A stretch of DNA of 64,000 nt, taken from NCBI RefSeq assembly GCF_042679565.1, contig NZ_JBHTMY010000002.1, positions 744,001 to 808,000 of the forward strand. Reading direction: 5' to 3'. This stretch comes from Namhaeicola litoreus (lineage in GTDB: Bacteria > Bacteroidota > Bacteroidia > Flavobacteriales > Flavobacteriaceae). Shown here piece by piece: positions 18,461-25,860 of this stretch (positions are counted from its first letter, which is position 1; each line of letters opens with the position of its first letter). The position numbers were made by a program, and so were the translations under genes. The notes below the pieces were generated by a model. That model was not told the DNA's origin and did not search any database. It saw only the letters and a program-made list of their open reading frames with translations.

Positions 18461-18928
18461 TTATAAACACGTAAATAATTATATGTTAATAGTAATATCG
18501 AACAGATTGTCATTCAACTGTTTAGCATGTTACTAAATTGTTAATATAATTTAAGTTTAATCTTAAAACATTATTTTGATTTATCATAAAAAAATATAAA
18601 GCAGTTTTAATTTATATTGTCACATATAAACTTGTATGATTTTACACTATAGTTATTAACAAAAAAATGAATAGTTATTAAAAAATATATAGTGGTTTTT
18701 TATGAGTAAAGTAGTGGTTTTTGGTTATAAACATTATGTGGATAAAGTATATAATAATACATCAAATCAACCTTTTATAATTGTAAAACATGTTCATTAT
18801 TTTTTATAACTCTATAAAGCAAATAAAAATTGATAAACTTAATATACAAATGAACAAGCTATAATAACAACCATTTCATTTAAATTTAAATTTTATAAAA
18901 AAAATATAATAATATATATTGTTGATAA
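18461..18928. other. Candidate chromosomal replication origin (oriC)
   Basis: This is the only gene-free stretch over 300 bp, strongly AT-rich and between divergent rpiB and rnr. It holds one perfect DnaA box (TTATCCACA on the minus strand, 18737-18745) and near-matches TTATAAACA at 18461 and 18725, TTATTAACA at 18653 and TTATCAACA (minus, 18920-18928). Two direct-repeat pairs have 22-bp periods: ATAGTTATTAA at 18649 and 18671, TAGTGGTTTTT at 18690 and 18712. Genes left of it run mainly leftward for 1.8 kb, and genes to its right run mainly rightward. The parS-like sites are 11-13 kb away. dnaA is not adjacent, which is common in this phylum. The origin call is an inference. Confidence 0.5.
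18737..18745 (-). other. Perfect DnaA box
   Basis: The minus strand reads TTATCCACA, the strongest consensus DnaA box. It lies 4 bp from a near-match TTATAAACA (18725-18733) on the plus strand, so the pair is head to head. Confidence 0.6.
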
Positions 18929-18936
18929 GATAATTT

Positions 18937-19101
18937 TTATACCTGCTTGGTTTGTGTAAGAATAAGTGTTGATACAGAATCTTTAGAAGCAGACACACAC
19001 TCAGATTTTCTAAAAGAATGATCTATACTGAGTTTAGTAGCAAGAATTCCTAATGAAAATAGGAGTAGGAAAATGATCATTATTTTAAAGAAAAACTTCA
19101 T
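18937..19101 (-). CDS. Small membrane or exported protein, 54 aa
   Basis: A complete minus-strand reading frame encodes 54 residues. It begins MKFFFKIMIIFLLLFSLGIL, a basic start followed by a hydrophobic helix, with a short polar tail containing one Cys and many Ser/Thr. This would make a single-pass membrane protein or an uncleaved signal anchor. No family is recognised. No perfect -7 element lies upstream. In such AT-rich DNA a chance frame is possible, but the ordered signal-like N-terminus is unlikely to be random. It lies between the candidate origin and rnr and is divergent from rnr. Confidence 0.45.
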   Translation of the reverse strand: MKFFFKIMIIFLLLFSLGILATKLSIDHSFRKSECVSASKDSVSTLILTQTKQV

Positions 19102-19253
19102 AAGGATTTAAAGGTTATATAGTCAAAGACGAATAAAGTTTCAAAATGTTACAAAAAAGTTAAATTTTAAGATTTTCTTTCCTGATTGTTTATATGGGCT
19201 TAATTTTTAAGTATGCATTTTATCGTACATTTACTCAATAATAAGCTCATTAA

Positions 19254-21398
19254 ATGACAAAAAAGAATAAAATAGGTCAAAAAAAAAGTAAGAATATTTC
19301 AAAAACAGTTTTACAGGTTTTTGTTAGTAATTCATCTAAATCATTTAATTATAAGCAAGTAGCATCCAAATTAAACCTGAACGACAGTAAAAGTAGAAAT
19401 GAGGTAATCCAAGCAATTGCTGAGTTAAAAGCGATGAGTAAGATTGAAGAAGTTGAACGCGGTAAATATAGAGTTGTGCCAGAAAGTGACTATTATACGG
19501 GTAGAATAGAAATTACCGCCAATGGAAACGGTTATGTAATTTGTGATGAATTAGAGCATGATATTTATATCCCTTCGCGAAATGTAAACAAAGCACTAAA
19601 CAATGATTTAGTTAAAGTATATGTATACAGCCGAAAGAAAAACAGAAAACAGGAAGGTGATGTTATAGAGATTCTAAAAAGGTCAAAAACAGAATTTGTA
19701 GGCGTTACTGAGTTGCACGAAAATTTTGCTTTTGTTATTCCTGATGATGCCAAGATGTATTGTGATATTTTTATTGCAAAAGAAAATGTAGTTGATGTAG
19801 AAGATGGAGACAAAGTATTGGCAAGTATCATAGATTGGCCAGAGAAATCTAAAAATCCTTTTGGAAAAATTATGCAGGTTCTGGGTAAACCTGGTGACCA
19901 TGATACAGAAATGCATTCTATTTTATTAGAATACGGGTTACCCTATAAATTTCCTGATGAAGTAGAAAAATTTGCCGAAAATATTCCTATTGAAATTTCG
20001 GAAGAAGAAGTAAAGAAAAGAAAGGATTTTAGAGAAATACTAACCTTTACAATAGATCCTAAAGATGCCAAAGATTTTGATGATGCGCTTTCTTTTGAAG
20101 TATTAGAAAACGGAAATTTTAAAATTGGAATTCATATTGCAGATGTCTCACATTATGTAAAAGAGAAAACACTTTTAGACGATGAAGCTTATAATCGGGG
20201 AACCTCTGTATATTTAGTTGATAGGGTAGTACCCATGTTACCGGAAATTTTATCAAATAATGTTTGTTCTCTGCGACCAAATGAAGAAAAACTTACTTTT
20301 TCTGCTGTTTTTGAAATGGATACCAAAGCTCATTTAGTAAATCAGTGGTTTGGAAGAACGGTTATTTTATCTGATCATAGATTTACCTATGAAGAAGCAC
20401 AAGAAATAATTGAAGATTCTAGTGAACTGAATAATAAAGACCTTACAAATGCAGTTTTAGAACTAGATAAGTTGGCTAAAATTTTGCGTAAGCAAAGAAT
20501 GAATAAGGGTGCGATTTCATTTGATAAAACAGAAGTAAAATTTGATTTAGATGAAAATTTTGAACCAATAGGAGTTTATATCAAAGAATCAAAAGATGCC
20601 AATAAATTAATAGAAGAATTTATGTTGTTGGCTAATAAAAAGGTAGCAGAATTTATAGGTCAAAAGGGAGGAAATCCAACGAAAAAAACTTTTGTTTACA
20701 GGGTTCACGATGAACCAAATATTGACAAATTATTTGCTTTAAACGGAATAATTCACAAGTTTGGTTATAGCATTGATATGCGTAATAAGAAGGGAATTAC
20801 ACAATCTTTGAATAAATTACTTTCTGATGTGCATGGTAAAAGTGAATCGAATATGATAGAAACTTTAACAATTCGATCTATGAGCAAGGCCGAGTATACC
20901 ACAGAAAATATTGGGCATTACGGTTTAGCATTTGATTACTACACACATTTTACTTCTCCTATACGACGTTATCCTGATGTAATGGTACACAGATTATTAC
21001 AACATTATTTAGATGGAGGAAAATCTCCGGACCAGGAAATGTATGAAGTACATTGTCAACATTCTTCAGAACGAGAAGTAATGGCTACGAGAGCTGAAAG
21101 AGATTCTATAAAATACATGCAGGTAAAATATATGCAAGACCATGATAATCAAGAATTTGAAGGGGTAATATCTGGTGTAACGGAATGGGGATTATACATA
21201 GAAATTATTGAAAATAAATGTGAAGGTTTGGTAAGAATTAAAGATATACAAAGTGATTTTTATATATTTGACGAAAAACAATACGCTTTGGTAGGTCAAA
21301 GCACAAAGGAAATGTACCAATTAGGAGACCTCGTAAAGGTTAAGGTAAAAAATACCGATCTCGAGAAAAAACAATTGGATTTTTATTTAATTGAATAA
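19254..21398 (+). CDS. rnr: Ribonuclease R
   Basis: The protein has 714 residues, typical of Bacteroidetes RNase R. It has an N-terminal winged-helix region, two cold-shock-like OB folds (about 75-220), a catalytic RNB domain with DPKDAKDFDDAL near 272-283 (the metal-binding Asp cluster) and HYGLAFDYYTHFTSPIRRY, and a C-terminal S1 domain (EFEGVISGVTEWGLYIEI). It degrades structured RNA 3' to 5'. The ATG at 19254 opens MTKKNKIGQKKS, a basic start. It is the first rightward gene beyond the AT-rich gap; a DUF2807 gene follows 9 bp downstream. Confidence 0.95.
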   Translation: MTKKNKIGQKKSKNISKTVLQVFVSNSSKSFNYKQVASKLNLNDSKSRNEVIQAIAELKAMSKIEEVERGKYRVVPESDYYTGRIEITANGNGYVICDELEHDIYIPSRNVNKALNNDLVKVYVYSRKKNRKQEGDVIEILKRSKTEFVGVTELHENFAFVIPDDAKMYCDIFIAKENVVDVEDGDKVLASIIDWPEKSKNPFGKIMQVLGKPGDHDTEMHSILLEYGLPYKFPDEVEKFAENIPIEISEEEVKKRKDFREILTFTIDPKDAKDFDDALSFEVLENGNFKIGIHIADVSHYVKEKTLLDDEAYNRGTSVYLVDRVVPMLPEILSNNVCSLRPNEEKLTFSAVFEMDTKAHLVNQWFGRTVILSDHRFTYEEAQEIIEDSSELNNKDLTNAVLELDKLAKILRKQRMNKGAISFDKTEVKFDLDENFEPIGVYIKESKDANKLIEEFMLLANKKVAEFIGQKGGNPTKKTFVYRVHDEPNIDKLFALNGIIHKFGYSIDMRNKKGITQSLNKLLSDVHGKSESNMIETLTIRSMSKAEYTTENIGHYGLAFDYYTHFTSPIRRYPDVMVHRLLQHYLDGGKSPDQEMYEVHCQHSSEREVMATRAERDSIKYMQVKYMQDHDNQEFEGVISGVTEWGLYIEIIENKCEGLVRIKDIQSDFYIFDEKQYALVGQSTKEMYQLGDLVKVKVKNTDLEKKQLDFYLIE

Positions 21399-21407
21399 TA
21401 AAAAAAG

Positions 21408-22070
21408 ATGTTTAAACGCATATTAATTTTTGTTTTGTTTTGTCAAACTTTGATGGCTCAAAATGAAATTACCAGTAATTTAGGTGATTTTAACGAAATA
21501 AAGTCATACAGAGGATTAACGGTTAAACTCGTTAAAAGTGATGAACAAAAAATTGTAATTCAAGGAGAAAAAGCCAGTGATGTTATCGTAAAAAATATCA
21601 ATGGTGTTCTAAAAATTACCATGTCCATCATTGAAACCTTTTCTGCGGAACAAGTAAATGTAACTGTTTATTATAAAAATTTGGAAATTTTAGATGCAAA
21701 TGAAGGTTCTAAGATTACTTCAGATAAGGTTTTTGAACAGAATAAAATAACGACAAAATCACAAGAAGGAGGAATTATTGAAGTAGATATTAAAACTGAA
21801 TACCTCGATGTCAAAGCAATAACAGGTGGGATAGTAAAACTCAAAGGATCTTCAACCAATCAGAATGTAATTATTAATTCGGGAGGAAATTACTACGGAG
21901 ATAATTTAGTGACAGAATACACAAATGTATCTGCATCTACAGGTTCAAATTGTACTGTAAATGCTACAAAGATGGTTGATGCCAATGCTAAAATTGGGGC
22001 AACGATTACAGTAAAAGGAGATCCAAAAGAGATAAAGAAAACAGAATCACTTGGCGGATACATTCGTTAA
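21408..22070 (+). CDS. DUF2807 (GIN-domain) exported protein
   Basis: The protein has 220 residues with a signal peptide (MFKRILIFVLFCQTLMAQ). The mature part is a regular right-handed beta-solenoid: repeated short strands such as VKLVKSDEQKIVIQGE, ITMSIIETFSAEQVNVTVYY and LDVKAITGGIVKLKG. This fits the head GIN domain family DUF2807, abundant in Bacteroidetes and of unknown role, possibly adhesion or cell-surface structure. It follows rnr by 9 bp and is probably cotranscribed. Codon and base use match its neighbours. Confidence 0.8.
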   Translation: MFKRILIFVLFCQTLMAQNEITSNLGDFNEIKSYRGLTVKLVKSDEQKIVIQGEKASDVIVKNINGVLKITMSIIETFSAEQVNVTVYYKNLEILDANEGSKITSDKVFEQNKITTKSQEGGIIEVDIKTEYLDVKAITGGIVKLKGSSTNQNVIINSGGNYYGDNLVTEYTNVSASTGSNCTVNATKMVDANAKIGATITVKGDPKEIKKTESLGGYIR

Positions 22071-22095
22071 TAAGTGTTTATTTACAATTAATTAC

Positions 22096-22103
22096 TAACT
22101 TTG
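22096..22103 (+). promoter_or_regulatory. Bacteroidetes -7 element upstream of tatA
   Basis: TAACTTTG is a perfect TAnnTTTG, 18 bp before the ATG at 22122. It supports that start, because the upstream in-frame TTG at 22101 overlaps the promoter. Confidence 0.5.
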
Positions 22104-22121
22104 CTCCAAAATGTTACAAAC

Positions 22122-22310
22122 ATGTTACAGTTAATTTTTTTAGGATTTGTTGGTCCTTGGCAATGGATAATTATTGGTCTAGCCATTCTGTTGCTTTTTG
22201 GAGGTAAAAAATTACCAGAATTAATGAAGGGTCTCGGAACTGGCATTAAAGAATTTAAAGATGCCACAAATGCCGATGACGAAAAAGAAAAGAGTAAAAA
22301 AGCAGAATGA
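22122..22310 (+). CDS. tatA: Twin-arginine translocase subunit TatA/E
   Basis: The protein has 62 residues: a short periplasmic start, one membrane helix (WIIIGLAILLLFGG), the conserved FGGKKLPELMKGLG hinge and amphipathic helix, and a charged Lys/Glu-rich tail. TatA polymers form the pore that exports folded proteins with twin-arginine signals. The ATG at 22122 agrees with the promoter just upstream and the usual length. tatB/C are not adjacent. It ends at a bidirectional terminator shared with the convergent SPFH gene. Confidence 0.92.
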   Translation: MLQLIFLGFVGPWQWIIIGLAILLLFGGKKLPELMKGLGTGIKEFKDATNADDEKEKSKKAE

Positions 22311-22320
22311 TTAACAAGAT

Positions 22321-22352
22321 AAAAACCTAAAATACAAATTTTAGGTTTTTTT
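22321..22352. terminator. Bidirectional intrinsic terminator between tatA and the SPFH gene
   Basis: The stem AAAACCTAAAAT pairs with ATTTTAGGTTTT around an ACAA loop, with a T-run on the plus strand and an A-run on the other side. The stop codon of the convergent SPFH gene (22341-22343) lies inside the stem, so one hairpin serves both genes. Confidence 0.75.
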
Positions 22353-23261
22353 ATGAGTACTGTTTTTTTCCATATCCGTTATCTTATTTGCAGCTAGAAG
22401 AGAAGCCGTCATATCATTCAGCATTGTACTTGCTACATTAGGATTATTAGGTAATAAAATCAAGTTACTATTATTTTCTGTTCCAATGGCCTGTAATGTG
22501 TCGTAATGTTGGGTAATGACAATTAAGGCAGAGGCTTCTTGAGGATTAATTCCGGCATTATTTAACGTATCAACACTTTCTTCTAAACCACGTGCAATTT
22601 CCCTTCTTTGATCGGCAATACCTTTACCTTGCAACCTTTTACTTTCTGCTTCAGCTTTAGCTCTTTCAACAATTAAAATTCTTTGTGCATCACCTTCATG
22701 TTGGGCTGCAATTTTTTCTCTTTCAGCAGCATTAATCCTATTCATAGCCTCTTTTACGGATGCATCTGGATCAATATCCGTAACCAAAGCTTTAATGATG
22801 TCATAACCATAAGCCAACATCGCATCATTTAATTCTCTTCTGATGGCAAGTGCGATATCATCTTTTTTCTCAAATACATCATCCAAAATCATTTTAGGAA
22901 CTTCTGCTCTAACCAAATCAAATACATAAGCTGTAATTTGTTCTTTTGGATTTTGTAATTCGTAAAAAGCTTCATAAACTTTGTTTTTCAAGATCTGATA
23001 TTGCACAGAAATCTTTAAATGAACAAAAACATCATCTTTTGTTTTTGTTTCTATGATCACATCTAATTGCTGAATTTTTAAACTCACTTTTGCCGCGATT
23101 CTATCAATTAAAGGTATTTTAAATTGCAAGCCTGCAGTTCTTACACTTTGAAATTTACCAAAACGTTCAATAATAACCGCGGTTTGTTGTTTGACTATAA
23201 ATGCAGCTAAAAAGATTATTAAAACGAATAAAACAACGAAAAAAGGAAGAACTGAAAACAT
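22341..23261 (-). CDS. SPFH/band 7 (stomatin-like) membrane protein
   Basis: The protein has 306 residues. One N-terminal membrane helix (FFVVLFVLIIFLAAFIV) is followed by a band 7 domain (VIIERFGKFQSVRTAGLQFKIP, VFVHLKISVQYQI, DLVRAEVPKMILDDVFE). A long helical region (AAEREKIAAQHEGDAQRILI) follows, with a C-terminal tail. This is the stomatin/QmcA architecture; such proteins form large rings or scaffolds at the inner membrane. No NfeD partner gene is adjacent. It is divergent from the 117-aa gene and ends at the tatA terminator. Confidence 0.9.
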   Translation of the reverse strand: MFSVLPFFVVLFVLIIFLAAFIVKQQTAVIIERFGKFQSVRTAGLQFKIPLIDRIAAKVSLKIQQLDVIIETKTKDDVFVHLKISVQYQILKNKVYEAFYELQNPKEQITAYVFDLVRAEVPKMILDDVFEKKDDIALAIRRELNDAMLAYGYDIIKALVTDIDPDASVKEAMNRINAAEREKIAAQHEGDAQRILIVERAKAEAESKRLQGKGIADQRREIARGLEESVDTLNNAGINPQEASALIVITQHYDTLQAIGTENNSNLILLPNNPNVASTMLNDMTASLLAANKITDMEKNSTHKKT

Positions 23262-23347
23262 AATTTACAGGTTTAAAGTATAAATTTACAAATTAAAAGC
23301 ACGTTTACCTATTTTTATATTTTGTTATATATTTAAAAAAAATAATC

Positions 23348-23701
23348 ATGAAGAAATTTTTAACCATCAGTCTTATTGTTGGAATTTTAGTCTTATTAGG
23401 ATATTTTTTATTTGTGTACTACGTACCGTATAGCGAAGGTTACAGATCTGGTGAATTGGTGAAAATTTCCAATAGAGGAGTAGTTTTTAAAACTTGGGAA
23501 GGCAGATTAAGCCAGGGTGTTTCTGAATCGCAACACTTTGATTTTTCTGTAGAAGAAAAAGAAAAAGTAGTTTTGGAGCAATTAAAAGAGTTACAAGGGC
23601 ATCACGTGAAGTTGACCTATATTGAAAGGTTTGGTACTTTCCCTTGGATGGGGGACACAAAGTATTATATCACTTCGGTTGAAAAAACAAGCAAAGAATG
23701 A
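23348..23701 (+). CDS. Conserved membrane-anchored hypothetical protein, 117 aa
   Basis: One N-terminal membrane helix (FLTISLIVGILVLLGYFLFVYY, about 4-25) is followed by a soluble, probably periplasmic domain with YSEGYRSGELVKISNRG and a C-terminal HHVKLTYIERFGTFPWMGD stretch. Proteins of this type recur in Bacteroidetes and are often given an unsupported 6-phosphogluconate dehydrogenase label; no such domain is visible. The stop overlaps the start of the thioesterase gene by 4 bp (ATGA), so the two are translationally coupled. Confidence 0.75.
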   Translation: MKKFLTISLIVGILVLLGYFLFVYYVPYSEGYRSGELVKISNRGVVFKTWEGRLSQGVSESQHFDFSVEEKEKVVLEQLKELQGHHVKLTYIERFGTFPWMGDTKYYITSVEKTSKE

Positions 23702-24255
23702 GTAAAGGATTCAAAACAACTTCAGAATCTGATATCATTTTGACCGAATTAATGCTTCCTTCTTATGCTAATTTTAGTGGCAAAATTCATGGTGGTTTTG
23801 TTTTGTCCTTAATGGATAAAGCTGCGTTTGCTTGTGCATCTAAGTTTTCAGAAGAATATTGTGTAACAGCCTCGGTAAATCGAGTAGATTTTTTGAATTC
23901 TATTGAGGTTGGTGAATTGGTAACGCTTAAAGCAAGAGTTAACTACGTCGGGACATCCTCAATGGTGGTGGGTATTAAAGTAGTATCTCAAAATATAAGA
24001 ACTGGGATGGAAAAGCATTGTAATTCCTCTTATTTTTCTATGGTTGCCATGGATGAGAATGGGAAAAAGACCAAAGTTCCAGGGCTAACCTTGTCGAACA
24101 AAGATGATGTGAGAAGATTTTTAAGATCTATCAAACACATCAAAATGAGAAATGAAAGAAAAATAGAATTTAGCGAGGATATTTTTATTCCGATCAATTA
24201 CAATTATAAAGATATTTTAAAAGGTTACAATGTTCAGTTAAAGAAAATCGATTAA
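23698..24255 (+). CDS. Acyl-CoA thioesterase (hotdog fold)
   Basis: The protein has 185 residues with a single hotdog domain. Signature blocks are the N-terminal LMLPSYANFSGKIHGGFVLSL, with the active-site Asp downstream in LMDKAA, and the strand VTASVNRVDFLNSIEVGELV. This is the YciA/BACH acyl-CoA hydrolase type, cleaving CoA thioesters in the cytoplasm. The C-terminal 50 residues, rich in Lys and Asn, extend past the core fold. It starts inside the stop of the upstream gene and ends 2 bp before the convergent gltX gene. Confidence 0.85.
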   Translation: MSKGFKTTSESDIILTELMLPSYANFSGKIHGGFVLSLMDKAAFACASKFSEEYCVTASVNRVDFLNSIEVGELVTLKARVNYVGTSSMVVGIKVVSQNIRTGMEKHCNSSYFSMVAMDENGKKTKVPGLTLSNKDDVRRFLRSIKHIKMRNERKIEFSEDIFIPINYNYKDILKGYNVQLKKID

Positions 24256-24257
24256 TT

Positions 24258-25775
24258 CTAACCCATTTTCTCAATGCCATTTTTAATTCTTAAAATAGTT
24301 TCTTCTTTTCCAATAATATCCATAATATCAAAAAGATGGGCTCCTTTTAAGGCACCCACAAGAGATAGCCTCAGCGGTTGCATTATTTTGCCAAAACCAA
24401 TTTCTTTTTGCTCAATCCATGCTTTAACTTCCTTTTCTAGTGATTCAGAATCGAATTTTTCTGAATTTTGAAGCAGGATCATTAATTCTTGCATTAAGTT
24501 GGCGGTATCTTCTTTCCAATTCTTTTTTACGGCTTTTTCCTCATAGGTTGAAGGCGCAGTAAAAAAATAATCACTTAATTCTTCCAAGTCTTTGACGAAA
24601 ACAGCTCTCTCTTTAACAGATTGTACGATTTTTAATAATTTTTCATCAGAAACAACAATATTTTTTTTAGCTAATAATTCTTTAAAATCAGAGGTAACAT
24701 GTTCATTTGAAGCACTTTTGAGATACTGTTGCTGAAACCATTTTGTTTTTTCGGGATCGAATTTTGCACCGGATTTATTGACTTTTTCAAGTTCAAATGT
24801 CTTTATTAGTTGATCCATATTGAATATTTCCTGTTCTGTACCAGGATTCCAACCCAATAAGGCCAACATGTTTACAAACGCCTCCTTATAATAGCCATCT
24901 TCTTTATAACCCCTTGAAACTTCTCCGGTTTCTTCGTTGGTATATGCCAAAGGGAAAACAGGAAAACCTTCTTTATCGCCATCTCTTTTACTTAATTTTC
25001 CTTTACCTGTAGGTTTTAAAATTAACGGTAAATGAGCAAATTGAGGAGCTTCCCAGCCAAAAGCACTGTACAATAATTCGTGTAGAGCCATACTAGGTAA
25101 CCATTCTTCTCCTCTAATAACATGTGTTATCTCCATCAAATGATCATCTACGATATTTGCCAAATGGTAAGTTGGCATACCATCCGATTTGTACAAAACT
25201 TTATCGTCTAAAGTATTTGTGTTTATTTTAATTTCACCTCGAATTAAATCGTTGAGCGTCAATATTTCATTCTCAGGTATTTTAAAACGAATAACATATT
25301 TTTCTCCGTTTTCTATCTTATGCTTTACCTCTTCTGGAGATAATTTCAATGAGTTGTTTAAACTATTTCTATTGTGAAAATTGTATATAAAAGTTTCTCC
25401 TTTCTGCTCGTAAGAGGCTCTCAAATCCTCAAGTTCTTCGGCGGTATCAAAAGCATAGTAGGCTTTACCTTTTTTAACGAGTTCCTCGGCGTATTGCTTA
25501 TAAATCTCTTTGCGCTCAGACTGTCTGTAAGGACCAAATTTACCTTCTTTTCCCGGACCTTCATCAAAGGGTATTTCTGCCCAATTTAGAGAATCTATAA
25601 TATATTTTTCTGCATTGGCAACATACCTGTTTTGATCTGTATCTTCAATTCGAAGAACGAATGTACCTTGGTGCTTTTTTGCAAATAAATAGTTAAAAAG
25701 TGCAGTTCTTACACCTCCAATATGTAGAGGTCCGGTGGGACTTGGTGCAAAACGCACCCTTACAGGATGATTCAT
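24258..25775 (-). CDS. gltX: Glutamyl-tRNA synthetase
   Basis: The protein has 505 residues. It is a class I synthetase with the HIGH-type motif PTGPLHIGG near residues 13-21, the KLSKRDGD (KMSKS-type) loop near 260 and the catalytic insert TYHLANIVDDHLMEITHVIRG-like region between them. It charges tRNA(Glu). The C-terminal half is the alpha-helical anticodon-binding domain. A perfect -7 element lies 17 bp upstream on the minus strand. It is divergent from the DUF4175 gene. Confidence 0.95.
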   Translation of the reverse strand: MNHPVRVRFAPSPTGPLHIGGVRTALFNYLFAKKHQGTFVLRIEDTDQNRYVANAEKYIIDSLNWAEIPFDEGPGKEGKFGPYRQSERKEIYKQYAEELVKKGKAYYAFDTAEELEDLRASYEQKGETFIYNFHNRNSLNNSLKLSPEEVKHKIENGEKYVIRFKIPENEILTLNDLIRGEIKINTNTLDDKVLYKSDGMPTYHLANIVDDHLMEITHVIRGEEWLPSMALHELLYSAFGWEAPQFAHLPLILKPTGKGKLSKRDGDKEGFPVFPLAYTNEETGEVSRGYKEDGYYKEAFVNMLALLGWNPGTEQEIFNMDQLIKTFELEKVNKSGAKFDPEKTKWFQQQYLKSASNEHVTSDFKELLAKKNIVVSDEKLLKIVQSVKERAVFVKDLEELSDYFFTAPSTYEEKAVKKNWKEDTANLMQELMILLQNSEKFDSESLEKEVKAWIEQKEIGFGKIMQPLRLSLVGALKGAHLFDIMDIIGKEETILRIKNGIEKMG

Positions 25776-25792
25776 TTGGTTTAATTTTTGTG

Positions 25793-25800
25793 CAAAGATA
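25793..25800 (-). promoter_or_regulatory. Bacteroidetes -7 element for gltX
   Basis: On the minus strand the octamer reads TATCTTTG, a perfect TAnnTTTG, 17 bp before the gltX ATG. No -33 TTG at standard spacing. Confidence 0.5.
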
Positions 25801-25860
25801 ATCGCTTAAAAGAGAAAACAGAAATTAGTCGTATTTTTATCCAATACCAATATATTGCGG

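Noticed and set aside
22589..22594. CACGTG core resembling parS
   Set aside because: The flanks do not form the parS palindrome and the site encodes SPFH residues.
23603..23608. CACGTG core resembling parS
   Set aside because: Only the centre matches; the flanks differ from parS at most positions and it lies inside a coding region.
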